Shown: piece by piece, positions 1-6,340 of the stretch
Layout: every line of letters starts with the position of its first letter
Numbering within the stretch: position 1 is the stretch's first letter
DNA from: Dinoroseobacter sp042096155
GTDB lineage: Bacteria; Pseudomonadota; Alphaproteobacteria; Rhodobacterales; Rhodobacteraceae
Assembly: GCA_042096155.1 (NCBI GenBank)
Contig: JBELMC010000063.1
Span: 1-17,397 of the forward strand
Reading direction: 5' to 3'
Length of the DNA stretch: 17,397 nucleotides
Program-made: the position numbers and the translations under genes
The notes under the pieces: generated by a model
Databases searched by the model: none
What the model was told of the DNA's origin: nothing
The model's input: the letters and a program-made list of their open reading frames with translations, nothing else

Positions 1-26
1 CTCTGCCATCGCCCTCGCCGCGCTCG

Positions 27-374
27 TCATCTATTGGTCATCAGTCCTGAGCCTAGTTCCGGGACCAACACTTTTTCCACATACGCAGCGAATGCTGGAC
101 CGTCCATCGCCCCCTTGATCACCCATGGCGCGATCATGGCATTGGTGGTGAGCCCCGCAATGAACGTCTGCGTACCCCATGACCCGAACGGGGCATCTAT
201 CACCAGGCGCTCCCCACGCGGTGCCCATCCCCGAAGCCGTGTCAGGTTCGTCTTCACTGAGGTTTCATCAATAAAGACAACGCGGTGGGGTTGGACCGAC
301 ACTGCAGGAATGCGATGCTTGAGCCAGCCTTCGCGTAGTCGCCTTACCTTGGTTCGACGGCGCTCGGTGGCCAC
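27..374 (-). pseudogene. IS630-type transposase, catalytic frame, C-terminally truncated (orfB)
   Basis: This frame carries the DDE catalytic domain of the same IS630 transposase. It reads family-like from KKKSLVATERRRTKVRRLRE, just after the A-run, through FIDETSVKTNLTRLRGWAPRGERL with the first catalytic Asp. It then runs through GSWGTQTFIAGLTT and VIKGAMDGPAFAAYVEKV to VLVPEL. It then shows five unrelated residues and a stop, so roughly the last 80 residues of the usual protein, including the second Asp and final Glu, are missing. The ATG at 374 is probably not a genuine start; expression would be by frameshift from the upstream frame. The product should be catalytically dead. Confidence 0.8.
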
Positions 375-730
375 CAGAGACTTTTTTTGTGCGAATATCC
401 GAGTTTGCGAAGGAACTTGCCAATCGCGTTCGGGTGCGCGCGCACGCCAGTCGCATCATGCAGGGCAGACGCCAGTTCCGGCATCGTGATGTCGCCATCC
501 TGCGCAATGATTGCGGCGAAGAAGGTGCGATGCGGATCGAGCTTGCCCTTGCCTTTGGGGCGACCTTGAGGCGCGGAGCGCGCGCGACCCGTCTGCCGGA
601 TCGAAAACGCCCATCTCGCGCCTGTTGCGGGCGAAAGCTTCAAACGCAAAGCCGCCGCGCGCCCGCTCAACCCTTCTTCAATCAACTGCTCAAACCGCGC
701 ACGAAGCGCATCCGGTAAAGGTGCTGACAT
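344..730 (-). CDS. IS630-type transposase, N-terminal frame (orfA)
   Basis: This 128-residue frame encodes the N-terminal helix-turn-helix part of an IS630-family transposase, which binds the element ends. It begins MSAPLPDALRARF at 730; an in-frame ATG at 766 would add 12 residues unlike the family. Visible features are an HTH-like segment (about residues 14-45, LSGRAAALRLKLS), a basic linker (GRPKGKGKLDP), and a second winged-helix-like segment ending in IGKFLRKLGYSHKKSL. That last stretch is the usual family sequence just before the frameshift point. After the A-run the frame leaves family-like sequence and stops within about 12 residues, as expected when a -1 frameshift is needed to make full-length protein. 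Confidence 0.85.
   Translation of the reverse strand: MSAPLPDALRARFEQLIEEGLSGRAAALRLKLSPATGARWAFSIRQTGRARSAPQGRPKGKGKLDPHRTFFAAIIAQDGDITMPELASALHDATGVRAHPNAIGKFLRKLGYSHKKSLWWPPSAVEPR
382..388 (-). other. Programmed -1 frameshift site (A7 run) of the IS630 transposase
   Basis: Seven consecutive A on the coding (minus) strand lie in the overlap of the two transposase frames. Read in the first frame the codons are CAC AAA AAA AGT. Slipping back one base on the run moves ribosomes into the frame that encodes KSLVATERRR and the DDE domain. IS630-family elements are known to use such A-runs for frameshifting. Here the signal is probably irrelevant functionally because the downstream frame is truncated. 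Confidence 0.7.
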
Positions 731-824
731 GATCCATCCTCCCAAACAGGATGAATCACAGATCAAGCATCAAGGGAATCCCAACGAGCCAGGTTTTTGG
801 CGGGACGCTTTATCTTTTGAAGCA

Positions 825-1085
825 TTTCTGGCCGACAACGCCTTCGACGTCGATTGGTTACTCAAAGACCTCGACGCAAGCGGCGCAACCGCTGTGATCC
901 CACCAAAAGCAAACCGGAAAATCCAGCGCGACTACGACAAGGAAGCCTACAAGTGGCGACACCTCGTCGAAAATGACTTCACAAAGATCAAGAAATTCAG
1001 AGGTATAGCCACGCGGTATGACAAAACAGACTGCAGCTATGCTGCTTGCTGGAACCTGACAGAAACTCTCATTGCGTCACGTTGA
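825..1085 (+). pseudogene. IS5-family transposase, C-terminal fragment
   Basis: The last 85 or so residues of an IS4/IS5-type DDE transposase are present. LADNAFDVDWLL is the region around the second catalytic Asp. YKWRHLVENDFTKIK fits the Y(2)R(3)E(6)K signature exactly and includes the final catalytic Glu. IATRYDKT follows as in IS427/IS1031-like members. An open frame continues upstream to an ATG at 729, but residues 1-30 of that frame are not transposase-like and overlap the outer part of the IS630 copy. The N-terminal two thirds of the IS5 protein are thus absent, probably removed when the IS630 element or a rearrangement joined here. The sequence after the stop (about 1086-1104, containing TGTCCACGGACCCTAG) resembles an IS5-type terminal repeat. 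Confidence 0.8.
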
Positions 1086-1372
1086 TTGTCCACGGACCCT
1101 AGTTGGATTTGGTCATTGGGGCCTTAGTGTGGTGCATGGTTGAAGCTGTCAAACGCCACCCGCTCATACGCCGCAGTGGCTGCACGGGATGATTCTGTCG
1201 AAGCAATGGAATGAAACCACATCCTCGGACACGAACAAAACCCCAGATGGTCTGAAGTATATCACTGTCGCGGGCAAATGCCTTGTTCATCAACGAACTG
1301 AATGCTACTCTTAAGTTATGGTTTCCCCTCATTTTCATAGGGTTCGGGGCCCATTTCGGCAAAGAGGGCCTG
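1086..1372. other. Non-coding stretch: IS5 right end and rnd upstream region
   Basis: This 287-bp stretch holds the probable right end of the IS5 fragment (to about 1104), then about 180 bp with no frame resembling a known protein, then the rnd promoter region. Longer frames that cross it on the minus strand run into rnd and look like shadows. No tRNA, clear terminator or further repeat was seen. Confidence 0.5.
1283..1311 (+). promoter_or_regulatory. Candidate promoter for the rnd-lpt operon
   Basis: TTGTTC (1283-1288) and TACTCT (1306-1311) are separated by 17 bp, a spacing typical of sigma-70-type promoters, 61 bp upstream of the rnd start. Only half of the consensus bases match, so this is a weak prediction. 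It is the best candidate seen between the IS5 end and rnd. Confidence 0.3.
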
Positions 1373-1984
1373 ATGACAAATACACTACATCTCGGCGACT
1401 TGCCTAAGGATCTGGATCTTGGGCCCATTGTGGCCATTGATTGTGAAACAATGGGGTTAAACCCAGTTCGAGACCGGTTGTGCATTGTTCAGTTGTCTGC
1501 TGGCGATGGCAATGCGCATTTGGTACAAATTGCTTTGGGCCAAACGGAAGCTCCGAATTTGAAACGGCTGCTTGATGATCCAAATGTGGTAAAACTGTTC
1601 CATTATGCTCGCTTCGATGTTGCGGCCCTAAAAAACACGTTCGAGGTTGTCACGGCACCCATTTATTGCACCAAAATTGCAAGCAAACTTGTGCGCACCT
1701 ACACAGATCGCCATGGACTAAAATCCCTTCTGTCAGAGTTGCTTGGAGTGGATGTGTCAAAACAACAGCAGAGTTCAGACTGGGGTGCGTCGACGCTCAC
1801 AAATGCGCAAATTGCTTATGCGGCCTCTGATGTTTTGTATCTGCATCGCTTAAAGGAACGCCTTGACGCCATGTTACGGCGTGAGGGTCGCGCCGATATC
1901 GCCAAAGCCTGTTTTGATTTTTTGCCAATCCGCGCAGAATTGGATCTGGGTGGCTGGCCCGATATCGATATTTTTTCTCATTAA
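1373..1984 (+). CDS. rnd: Ribonuclease D, short alphaproteobacterial form
   Basis: This is a 203-residue 3'-5' exoribonuclease of the DEDDy class, acting in the cytoplasm on the 3' ends of tRNA precursors and other stable RNAs. All exonuclease motifs are visible: Exo I IDCETMGLNP (Asp23, Glu25), Exo II HYARFDVAAL (Asp82), and Exo III YAASDVLYL (Tyr149, Asp153). It consists of the catalytic domain only; the HRDC domains of the about 375-residue E. coli enzyme are absent, which is usual for the short form in Rhodobacterales. The ATG at 1373 is chosen because GAGGG lies a few bases upstream; an ATG at 1283 would add 30 residues unlike the family. lptC starts 7 bp after the stop, so rnd probably leads the LPS-export operon. 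Confidence 0.92.
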   Translation: MTNTLHLGDLPKDLDLGPIVAIDCETMGLNPVRDRLCIVQLSAGDGNAHLVQIALGQTEAPNLKRLLDDPNVVKLFHYARFDVAALKNTFEVVTAPIYCTKIASKLVRTYTDRHGLKSLLSELLGVDVSKQQQSSDWGASTLTNAQIAYAASDVLYLHRLKERLDAMLRREGRADIAKACFDFLPIRAELDLGGWPDIDIFSH

Positions 1985-1991
1985 GTCCACA

Positions 1992-2609
1992 ATGCTAGGG
2001 ATTGACACCAGTTACAGCACATTCGTGGGGCTTGCGAAAATTATCATGCCGATCATCGGGCTTGGCATGTTGTCGAGTTTGTTTCTGATCAACCGTACGC
2101 CAGATCAAACCCAGAACATTCCTTATTCAGACGTCGAGCTTGACGAAATTTTACATCGGCAACGTCTCGGAAAACCGCAGTTTCGGGGCACGCTCGAGGA
2201 CCGCTCTGAAATCTTGCTCGATGCCGAACGCGCGCAGCCTGATGCAACGAACAAAGATATCATCCACGCCCAAATCGTATCCGGTTTGATCACACAGCCT
2301 GATGGCACGATAATTACTCTTGAGACGTCAGTTGGCCTATATGACCAGAGCCAGCGCTTTGCCGAAGGCCGTGATGGCGTCCTTGTGATCCATTCCGAGG
2401 GCTATACCCTGACCTCAGCTCGGATACGCGCCGAGGTGGATAGACTCGATATCAAGACAACTGCACCAGTGGTTATCAACGGTCCAAACATCGTGCTAGA
2501 AGCCGGACGCATGCATTTGTTTGCCCAAGGGTGGCGCAACTCAGAGCGTGCAGACTTCACGCAAGGCGTAAAGCTGATATATACGCCATCGAACACTGCC
2601 GAAAAGTAA
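1992..2609 (+). CDS. lptC: LPS export ABC transporter periplasmic protein LptC
   Basis: LptC is the bitopic inner-membrane protein that takes lipopolysaccharide from the LptB2FG transporter and passes it to LptA in the periplasm. The 205-residue product has one N-terminal membrane segment (about residues 12-33, VGLAKIIMPIIGLGMLSSLFL). A periplasmic domain of the LptC/YrbK beta-jellyroll type follows, with repeated short beta stretches (for example GTIITLETSVGLYDQ and GYTLTSARIRAEVD). Sequence identity in this family is low, so the call rests mainly on length, topology and position before lptA-lptB. The start at 1992 lies 7 bp after rnd and has no good Shine-Dalgarno, suggesting coupling to rnd translation. 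lptA begins 10 bp after its stop. Confidence 0.87.
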   Translation: MLGIDTSYSTFVGLAKIIMPIIGLGMLSSLFLINRTPDQTQNIPYSDVELDEILHRQRLGKPQFRGTLEDRSEILLDAERAQPDATNKDIIHAQIVSGLITQPDGTIITLETSVGLYDQSQRFAEGRDGVLVIHSEGYTLTSARIRAEVDRLDIKTTAPVVINGPNIVLEAGRMHLFAQGWRNSERADFTQGVKLIYTPSNTAEK

Positions 2610-2619
2610 AGGAATACAA

Positions 2620-3126
2620 ATGCCCGGATCCGTTCGCTTTACAGGCGCTGTCCTTGGGGCGCTTCTTGCCGCGCAGCTCGCCACAGCACAGACAGCGGCG
2701 GTTTCGCTTGGTGAACCGGCCACTGATCCGGATGCGCCGATCGAAGTCACCTCAGAAGCTTTGAGTGTGGATCGGGAAACAGGGAATGCGATTTTCACGG
2801 GCAATGTTTTTGTAATCCAAGGGGACATGACACTAAACGCTGACCGGGTAGAGGTGCTTTATTCCGAAGACGCGGACGACGACGAGGCTTTGCGCGAAGT
2901 GATCGCCTCTGGAAGTGTTGTCTTAGTGAACGGTGAAGATACCGCCGAGAGCGACTTCGGTACCTTTTATCCGCCTGAGGACCGCGTGGTCATGACTGGC
3001 AACGTCTTGCTGACCCAAGGGCGCAGCATTATTTCCGGCGACATTTTCAATTGGAACATGTTGACCGGTCAAGGCACAATGGAAGGCCGTGTCAGATCCA
3101 TATTACAGCAACGTGCTTCGGAATGA
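2620..3126 (+). CDS. lptA: LPS transport periplasmic bridge protein LptA
   Basis: LptA forms the periplasmic bridge that carries lipopolysaccharide from LptC to the outer-membrane LptD. The 168-residue product has a Sec signal peptide (basic start, then GAVLGALLAAQLATA, cleavage near residue 23). An OstA/LptA domain follows with the typical pattern IEVTSEALSVDRETGNAIFTGNV, VIQGDMTLNADRVEVLY and DRVVMTGNVLLTQGRSIISGD. The acidic insert EDADDDEA near residues 82-90 is a local peculiarity. AAAGG-like purines precede the ATG. The stop codon overlaps the lptB start in an ATGA arrangement (3123-3126), indicating translational coupling. Confidence 0.92.
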   Translation: MPGSVRFTGAVLGALLAAQLATAQTAAVSLGEPATDPDAPIEVTSEALSVDRETGNAIFTGNVFVIQGDMTLNADRVEVLYSEDADDDEALREVIASGSVVLVNGEDTAESDFGTFYPPEDRVVMTGNVLLTQGRSIISGDIFNWNMLTGQGTMEGRVRSILQQRASE

Positions 3127-3884
3127 GCACCGCCGACCGTTTCATAGTTGCCAATGGTTTGGTTGGACTGCGCATCACCAATTTGCGTAAAAGCTACAGG
3201 AAACGGCCTGTGATCCGTGATGTTTCGCTTGATCTGGGCCGCGGAGAGGCGGTTGCCTTGCTCGGACCCAACGGGTCCGGTAAAACGACATGCTTTTACG
3301 CTATCGCTGGCTTGGTCACTCCAGAAGCAGGCACGGTGTCCATCGATGGCCGCGACGCAACGCTGTTGCCAATGTATCGCAGGGCCAAGCTGGGAATCGG
3401 CTATTTGCCGCAAGAGATGTCAATCTTTCGCGGACTAAATGTCGAGGACAACATAATGGCGATACTCGAAATCACGCTGAAAGATCGCCGAAAACGCCAA
3501 GATCGTTTGGAAACTCTGCTGTCGGAGTTCTCGATCGGTCATCTGCGACGCGCAAGTGCGATGGCTTTATCGGGTGGCGAACGCCGCCGCGTCGAAATTG
3601 CGCGCTGCCTTGCGGCTGATCCAAAATACCTGTTGCTAGACGAGCCGTTTGCAGGGGTTGATCCAATTGCGGTTGGTGAAATTCGTGGTCTCGTAGCCGA
3701 TCTGAAGAATCGCGGCATCGGCGTGCTGATTACGGATCACAATGTCCGCGAGACACTGGGGATCGTTGACCGCGCCTATATTCTGCACAACGGCACTGTT
3801 TTGATGAACGGCTCCGCCCAAGAGGTGGTCGAGGATGAGAACGTCCGCCGGGTCTATCTCGGCAACAGTTTTCGAATTTCCTAA
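3123..3884 (+). CDS. lptB: LPS export ABC transporter ATP-binding protein LptB
   Basis: LptB is the cytoplasmic ATPase that, as a dimer with LptF and LptG, powers extraction of lipopolysaccharide from the inner membrane. The 253-residue product contains a full ABC domain: Walker A GPNGSGKTT (residues 48-56), Q-loop Gln97 (YLPQEMSIFRGL, characteristic of LptB), signature LSGGERRR (149-156), Walker B LLLDEP (170-175), and the switch His206 (ITDHNVRET). The start overlaps the lptA stop by 4 bp. A start at 3051 would lie deep within lptA and is unlikely. In related genomes hpf and ptsN usually follow; here an IS630 remnant begins 4 bp after the stop. Confidence 0.96.
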   Translation: MSTADRFIVANGLVGLRITNLRKSYRKRPVIRDVSLDLGRGEAVALLGPNGSGKTTCFYAIAGLVTPEAGTVSIDGRDATLLPMYRRAKLGIGYLPQEMSIFRGLNVEDNIMAILEITLKDRRKRQDRLETLLSEFSIGHLRRASAMALSGGERRRVEIARCLAADPKYLLLDEPFAGVDPIAVGEIRGLVADLKNRGIGVLITDHNVRETLGIVDRAYILHNGTVLMNGSAQEVVEDENVRRVYLGNSFRIS

Positions 3885-3887
3885 TGA

Positions 3888-4082
3888 CGTAAGGCAAAGC
3901 TGGCCCTCAGACCCGATCTAAACCCCATTGAGAGGGCAGTCTCTGAGTTGAAAGCTGAGTTGCGAAAAATCGCAGCCAGACCATAGGGCGACCCCCGGCG
4001 CGCTGCTGGCAATGTCCGCACTCTCTTCACAACAGAGCATTGTCCCAACGTAATCGTCGCCCCACGCTATCAAACCGATTGA
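3888..4082 (+). pseudogene. IS630-family transposase remnant (C-terminal end)
   Basis: Conceptual translation from 3888 gives KLALRPDLNPIERAVSELK followed by KIAARP, a TAG stop at 3984-3986, then RAAGNVRTLFTTEHCPN and a final stop at 4080-4082. This matches the C-terminus of IS630 transposases: the PDLNPIE motif holds the last catalytic residue, followed by a K-rich helix and the RTLFT..EC.N terminal helix. It is only about 65 codons, has an internal stop and no start, so it is a scar. It starts right behind lptB and ends about 145 bp before rpsO. The missing middle of the protein is comparable to what the truncated IS630 copy at 27-730 lacks, but they need not be one element. Confidence 0.8.
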
Positions 4083-4228
4083 ACAGAACGCGCTCTAAGT
4101 CAGGGCTTTTCTTTTCCCAACCAATCTTCTATACGCCCCCATCGCTGTTCATAAGCGAAGATTTGTGGGCCTTGCTGGACGACATCCCGGCTTGCGCCTC
4201 TCCTCAACCATTCAAATAGGAGACCCAG
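4083..4228 (+). promoter_or_regulatory. rpsO promoter and leader region
   Basis: Between the IS630 scar and rpsO lie 146 bp. CTATAC at 4129-4134 is a plausible -10 element; no convincing -35 is seen, only a pyrimidine-rich CTTTTCTTTTC. The implied leader is about 85-90 nt and contains a GC-rich part (TGGGCCTTGCTGG, then CATCCCGGCTTGCGCC) that could fold. Leaders of rpsO commonly bind S15 for autoregulation; that is family knowledge, and no specific S15 motif was proven here. AGGAGA at 4218-4223 is the Shine-Dalgarno. Confidence 0.4.
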
Positions 4229-4498
4229 ATGTCGATTACGCCCGAAGAAAAAACGCGCCTGATGAAGGAATATGCAACCAAAGAAGGCGATACTGGTTCG
4301 CCTGAAGTGCAAGTTGCAATCTTGTCGTCACGTATTGCCACTTTGACCGAGCACTTCAAAACCCATAAAAAAGACAACCACTCGCGTCGAGGCCTTCTGA
4401 TGATGGTTGCCCAGCGCCGCAAGTTGCTGGATTATGTGAAAGACAAGGACGAGTCGCGTTACACCGATTTGATCAAGCGTCTGGGACTGCGTCGCTAA
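4229..4498 (+). CDS. rpsO: 30S ribosomal protein S15
   Basis: S15 is a primary binder of the 16S rRNA central domain that nucleates assembly of the small-subunit platform and contributes to bridge B4. The 89-residue length is exactly that of the family. Hallmarks are visible: GDTGSPEVQVAILSSRI, LTEHFKTHKKDNHSRRGLL, and the C-terminal rRNA-binding stretch RRKLLDYV followed by the LIKRLGLRR end. A good Shine-Dalgarno (AGGAGA) lies 5 bp before the ATG. It forms a single-gene unit: upstream is IS debris and its own leader, downstream an intrinsic terminator. The usual partner pnp is about 6.7 kb downstream. Confidence 0.98.
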   Translation: MSITPEEKTRLMKEYATKEGDTGSPEVQVAILSSRIATLTEHFKTHKKDNHSRRGLLMMVAQRRKLLDYVKDKDESRYTDLIKRLGLRR

Positions 4499-4519
4499 AC
4501 GCATTCCTTACAGTATCAG

Positions 4520-4555
4520 AAAACCGCGCCCTCTCGAGTGGCGCGGTTTTTTGTA
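4520..4555 (+). terminator. Intrinsic terminator of rpsO
   Basis: A perfect 11-bp stem (AAAACCGCGCC at 4520-4530 with GGCGCGGTTTT at 4540-4550) has a 9-nt loop and is followed by a T-rich tract. It lies 21 bp after the rpsO stop. The longest open frame of dctB begins within the loop, which argues against that dctB start. Confidence 0.93.
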
Positions 4556-4615
4556 TTTTTGTGTATCGCGACACTTAAAACTTGCCTTTGCATGGCTTTC
4601 GCGCGACCCCAAACC

Positions 4616-6340
4616 ATGCGCCCTGCACTGATTATCTTGTCCACCCTCGCCGCCATTGCTGTTGCAACAGGCGTATTTCGGATATCATTCAGCTATTTTC
4701 AAAGCCAAGAGATTACCAAAGCAGCTGGGCGTTTGTCGCTGTATCGAAGTACGGTTGTCGCGGAGCTTGAGCGGTTTTCGCACTTGCCCTTTGTTTTGGC
4801 CCGCGATCCCTTCGTGATCGATGCCGCGTCAAATGGAAAAGCTGAGGCCTTGAATAACCGACTGGCCGGTTTTTCTCGCCAAGCTGGGCTGGACGCTTTG
4901 TATCTGATGGGAACTGATGGGGTGACGATCGCCGCCTCTAATGCAGATCAGCAGGGCAGTTTTATTGGCCAAGACTACGGATTTCGTCCTTATTTTCAAG
5001 ACGCTGTCGCAGGCGGGCGCGGCCGGTTTTATGGTATTGGCGCGACCACAGGGCTGCCAGGATATTTTCTGGCTGAGCCTGTGCAAAATGTTGAGAACAA
5101 CTTGATTGGTGTCGTGGCAGTCAAGCTTGACTTGTCAGACTTGCAGAACATTTGGCGCGGCTCAGGCGAGGAGATATTTCTGACCAACCAAGACGGTGTT
5201 ATCCTGCTTGCATCAGATCCAAGCTGGCAGTACCGCACGATCACGTCTCTCAGTCCAGCGCAACGGGCGTCAATTCAAGATTCGCGGCAATTTCCAGGTC
5301 AACCACTGGCCCCGCTGGACTGGGTCCGCCACACCGATACAACCGCCTCGATCAATGGGCAGCGGCGGCTGCACCTTACAAATGATGATTTGCCCCATGA
5401 TTGGCAGCTGCACTATCTCAGTCAGGACAATCGCGCCGCTGTGCAAAGCTGGTTGGTCACCGGCGCCCTTGGCGTGCTGGGGGGGCTGGCGTTGATCGCG
5501 TTTCAGATCCAGCGCACTCAGCGCATGGCGATGGCGCTTGGTCGGTCGGAACGCGAAGAAGCGTTGCTGCGATCGGCCAATGAGCGTCTGGCAATCGAGA
5601 TCGAGGAGCGGCGTACCGCGCAACGGCGCCTCAAACGCACGCAGACTGAACTGGAACAAGCCAGCCGTCTGGCTGCTCTTGGCCAACTGGCCGCCTCTGT
5701 GACCCATGAGCTTGGCCAGCCGATCGCCGCGATGCGCAACCACTTGATCGCATTCGAGCTTGCCGCGCCGTCCGAGCGCCCTTTGACAGGTAAGATCAGT
5801 GCTCTGGTCGACCGAATGGAGGGCATCACCAGACAGCTTAAATTTTTCGCCCGGACCGACCGCGAGGAATTTGAGCTTATTGATTTACGCACTGCCCTCA
5901 ATGCGGCGTTGTCACTGGTCTCAAACAACATCTCAAAGCTATCTGCAAAGCTTGAAATCGATCTGCCAGAGACCCCGGTGACTGTTCGGGGCAACCGTTT
6001 GCGGATTGAACAGGTGCTGACCAACGTCTTGCGCAACGCCCTTGATGCTTCGGAAGAGGCCGATCCTCCCTATATTGATGTCCGTTTGGGCGCGACCGAT
6101 GAATTGGTCTGGTGTGAGGTGCGCGACAATGGCCACGGTTTAGGTGCGACAACCCTGGCTGAGCTGCAACAGCCGTTCATGACCACACGCGAAAGCGGTC
6201 GCGGGATGGGGCTTGGTTTGGCAATTTCATCAACGATCATGACCGACCACGGCGGCACGATGCGCGCTTGGAACCAAACCGGAGGCGGTGCAGTGTTCCG
6301 GATGGAATTTCCCGGCTTACAGGTGGGGCATGATGGTTGA
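4616..6340 (+). CDS. dctB: C4-dicarboxylate-type sensor histidine kinase DctB
   Basis: This membrane-bound histidine kinase of the DctB family senses a periplasmic ligand and phosphorylates DctD. From the ATG at 4616 (574 residues) the order is: membrane segment about 4-24; periplasmic double-Cache/PDC sensor about 25-275 (LYLMGTDGVTIAASN, GRFYGIGATTGLPGYF); second membrane segment about 278-299; a charged coiled coil (SEREEALLRSANERLAIEIEE); H-box with His364 (ASVTHELGQPIAAM); N-box (VLTNVLRNALDAS); G1 (VRDNGHGLG); F and G2 boxes (PFMTTRESGRGMGLGLAIS); and G3 (GGGAVFRM). Starts at 4592 or 4538 are possible; 4538 lies in the rpsO terminator loop and 4616 leads straight into the membrane segment. 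None has a strong Shine-Dalgarno. The 3' end overlaps dctD by 11 bp. The ligand is not known. Confidence 0.92.
   Translation: MRPALIILSTLAAIAVATGVFRISFSYFQSQEITKAAGRLSLYRSTVVAELERFSHLPFVLARDPFVIDAASNGKAEALNNRLAGFSRQAGLDALYLMGTDGVTIAASNADQQGSFIGQDYGFRPYFQDAVAGGRGRFYGIGATTGLPGYFLAEPVQNVENNLIGVVAVKLDLSDLQNIWRGSGEEIFLTNQDGVILLASDPSWQYRTITSLSPAQRASIQDSRQFPGQPLAPLDWVRHTDTTASINGQRRLHLTNDDLPHDWQLHYLSQDNRAAVQSWLVTGALGVLGGLALIAFQIQRTQRMAMALGRSEREEALLRSANERLAIEIEERRTAQRRLKRTQTELEQASRLAALGQLAASVTHELGQPIAAMRNHLIAFELAAPSERPLTGKISALVDRMEGITRQLKFFARTDREEFELIDLRTALNAALSLVSNNISKLSAKLEIDLPETPVTVRGNRLRIEQVLTNVLRNALDASEEADPPYIDVRLGATDELVWCEVRDNGHGLGATTLAELQQPFMTTRESGRGMGLGLAISSTIMTDHGGTMRAWNQTGGGAVFRMEFPGLQVGHDG

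Larger units (their letters stand above)
27..730 (-). mobile_element. IS630-family insertion sequence, 3'-truncated copy
   Basis: Two overlapping minus-strand reading frames together encode the N-terminal two thirds of an IS630/Tc1-type DDE transposase. Reading in the gene's direction, the first frame holds the HTH region and the second frame holds the first catalytic Asp (VVFIDETSVKTN). The second frame stops just after the segment VEKVLVPEL, before the MDN motif with the second catalytic Asp and the NPIE motif that intact relatives carry. The element is therefore broken about 35-40 bp from the window start and should not transpose by itself. The outer end beyond the start codon lies somewhere in 731-825, where IS5-type sequence begins; I could not identify the terminal inverted repeat. 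Confidence 0.8.

Noticed and set aside
729..1085. An independent 118-codon gene starting at 729
   Set aside because: Only the part from about residue 32 resembles a protein family (IS5 transposase C-terminus); the first 30 residues cross the IS630 border and have no ribosome-binding site, so it is a hybrid frame.
1099..1485. Minus-strand frame of 128 codons upstream of rnd
   Set aside because: It overlaps the well-supported rnd gene by over 110 bp and shows no recognisable motif; treated as a shadow.
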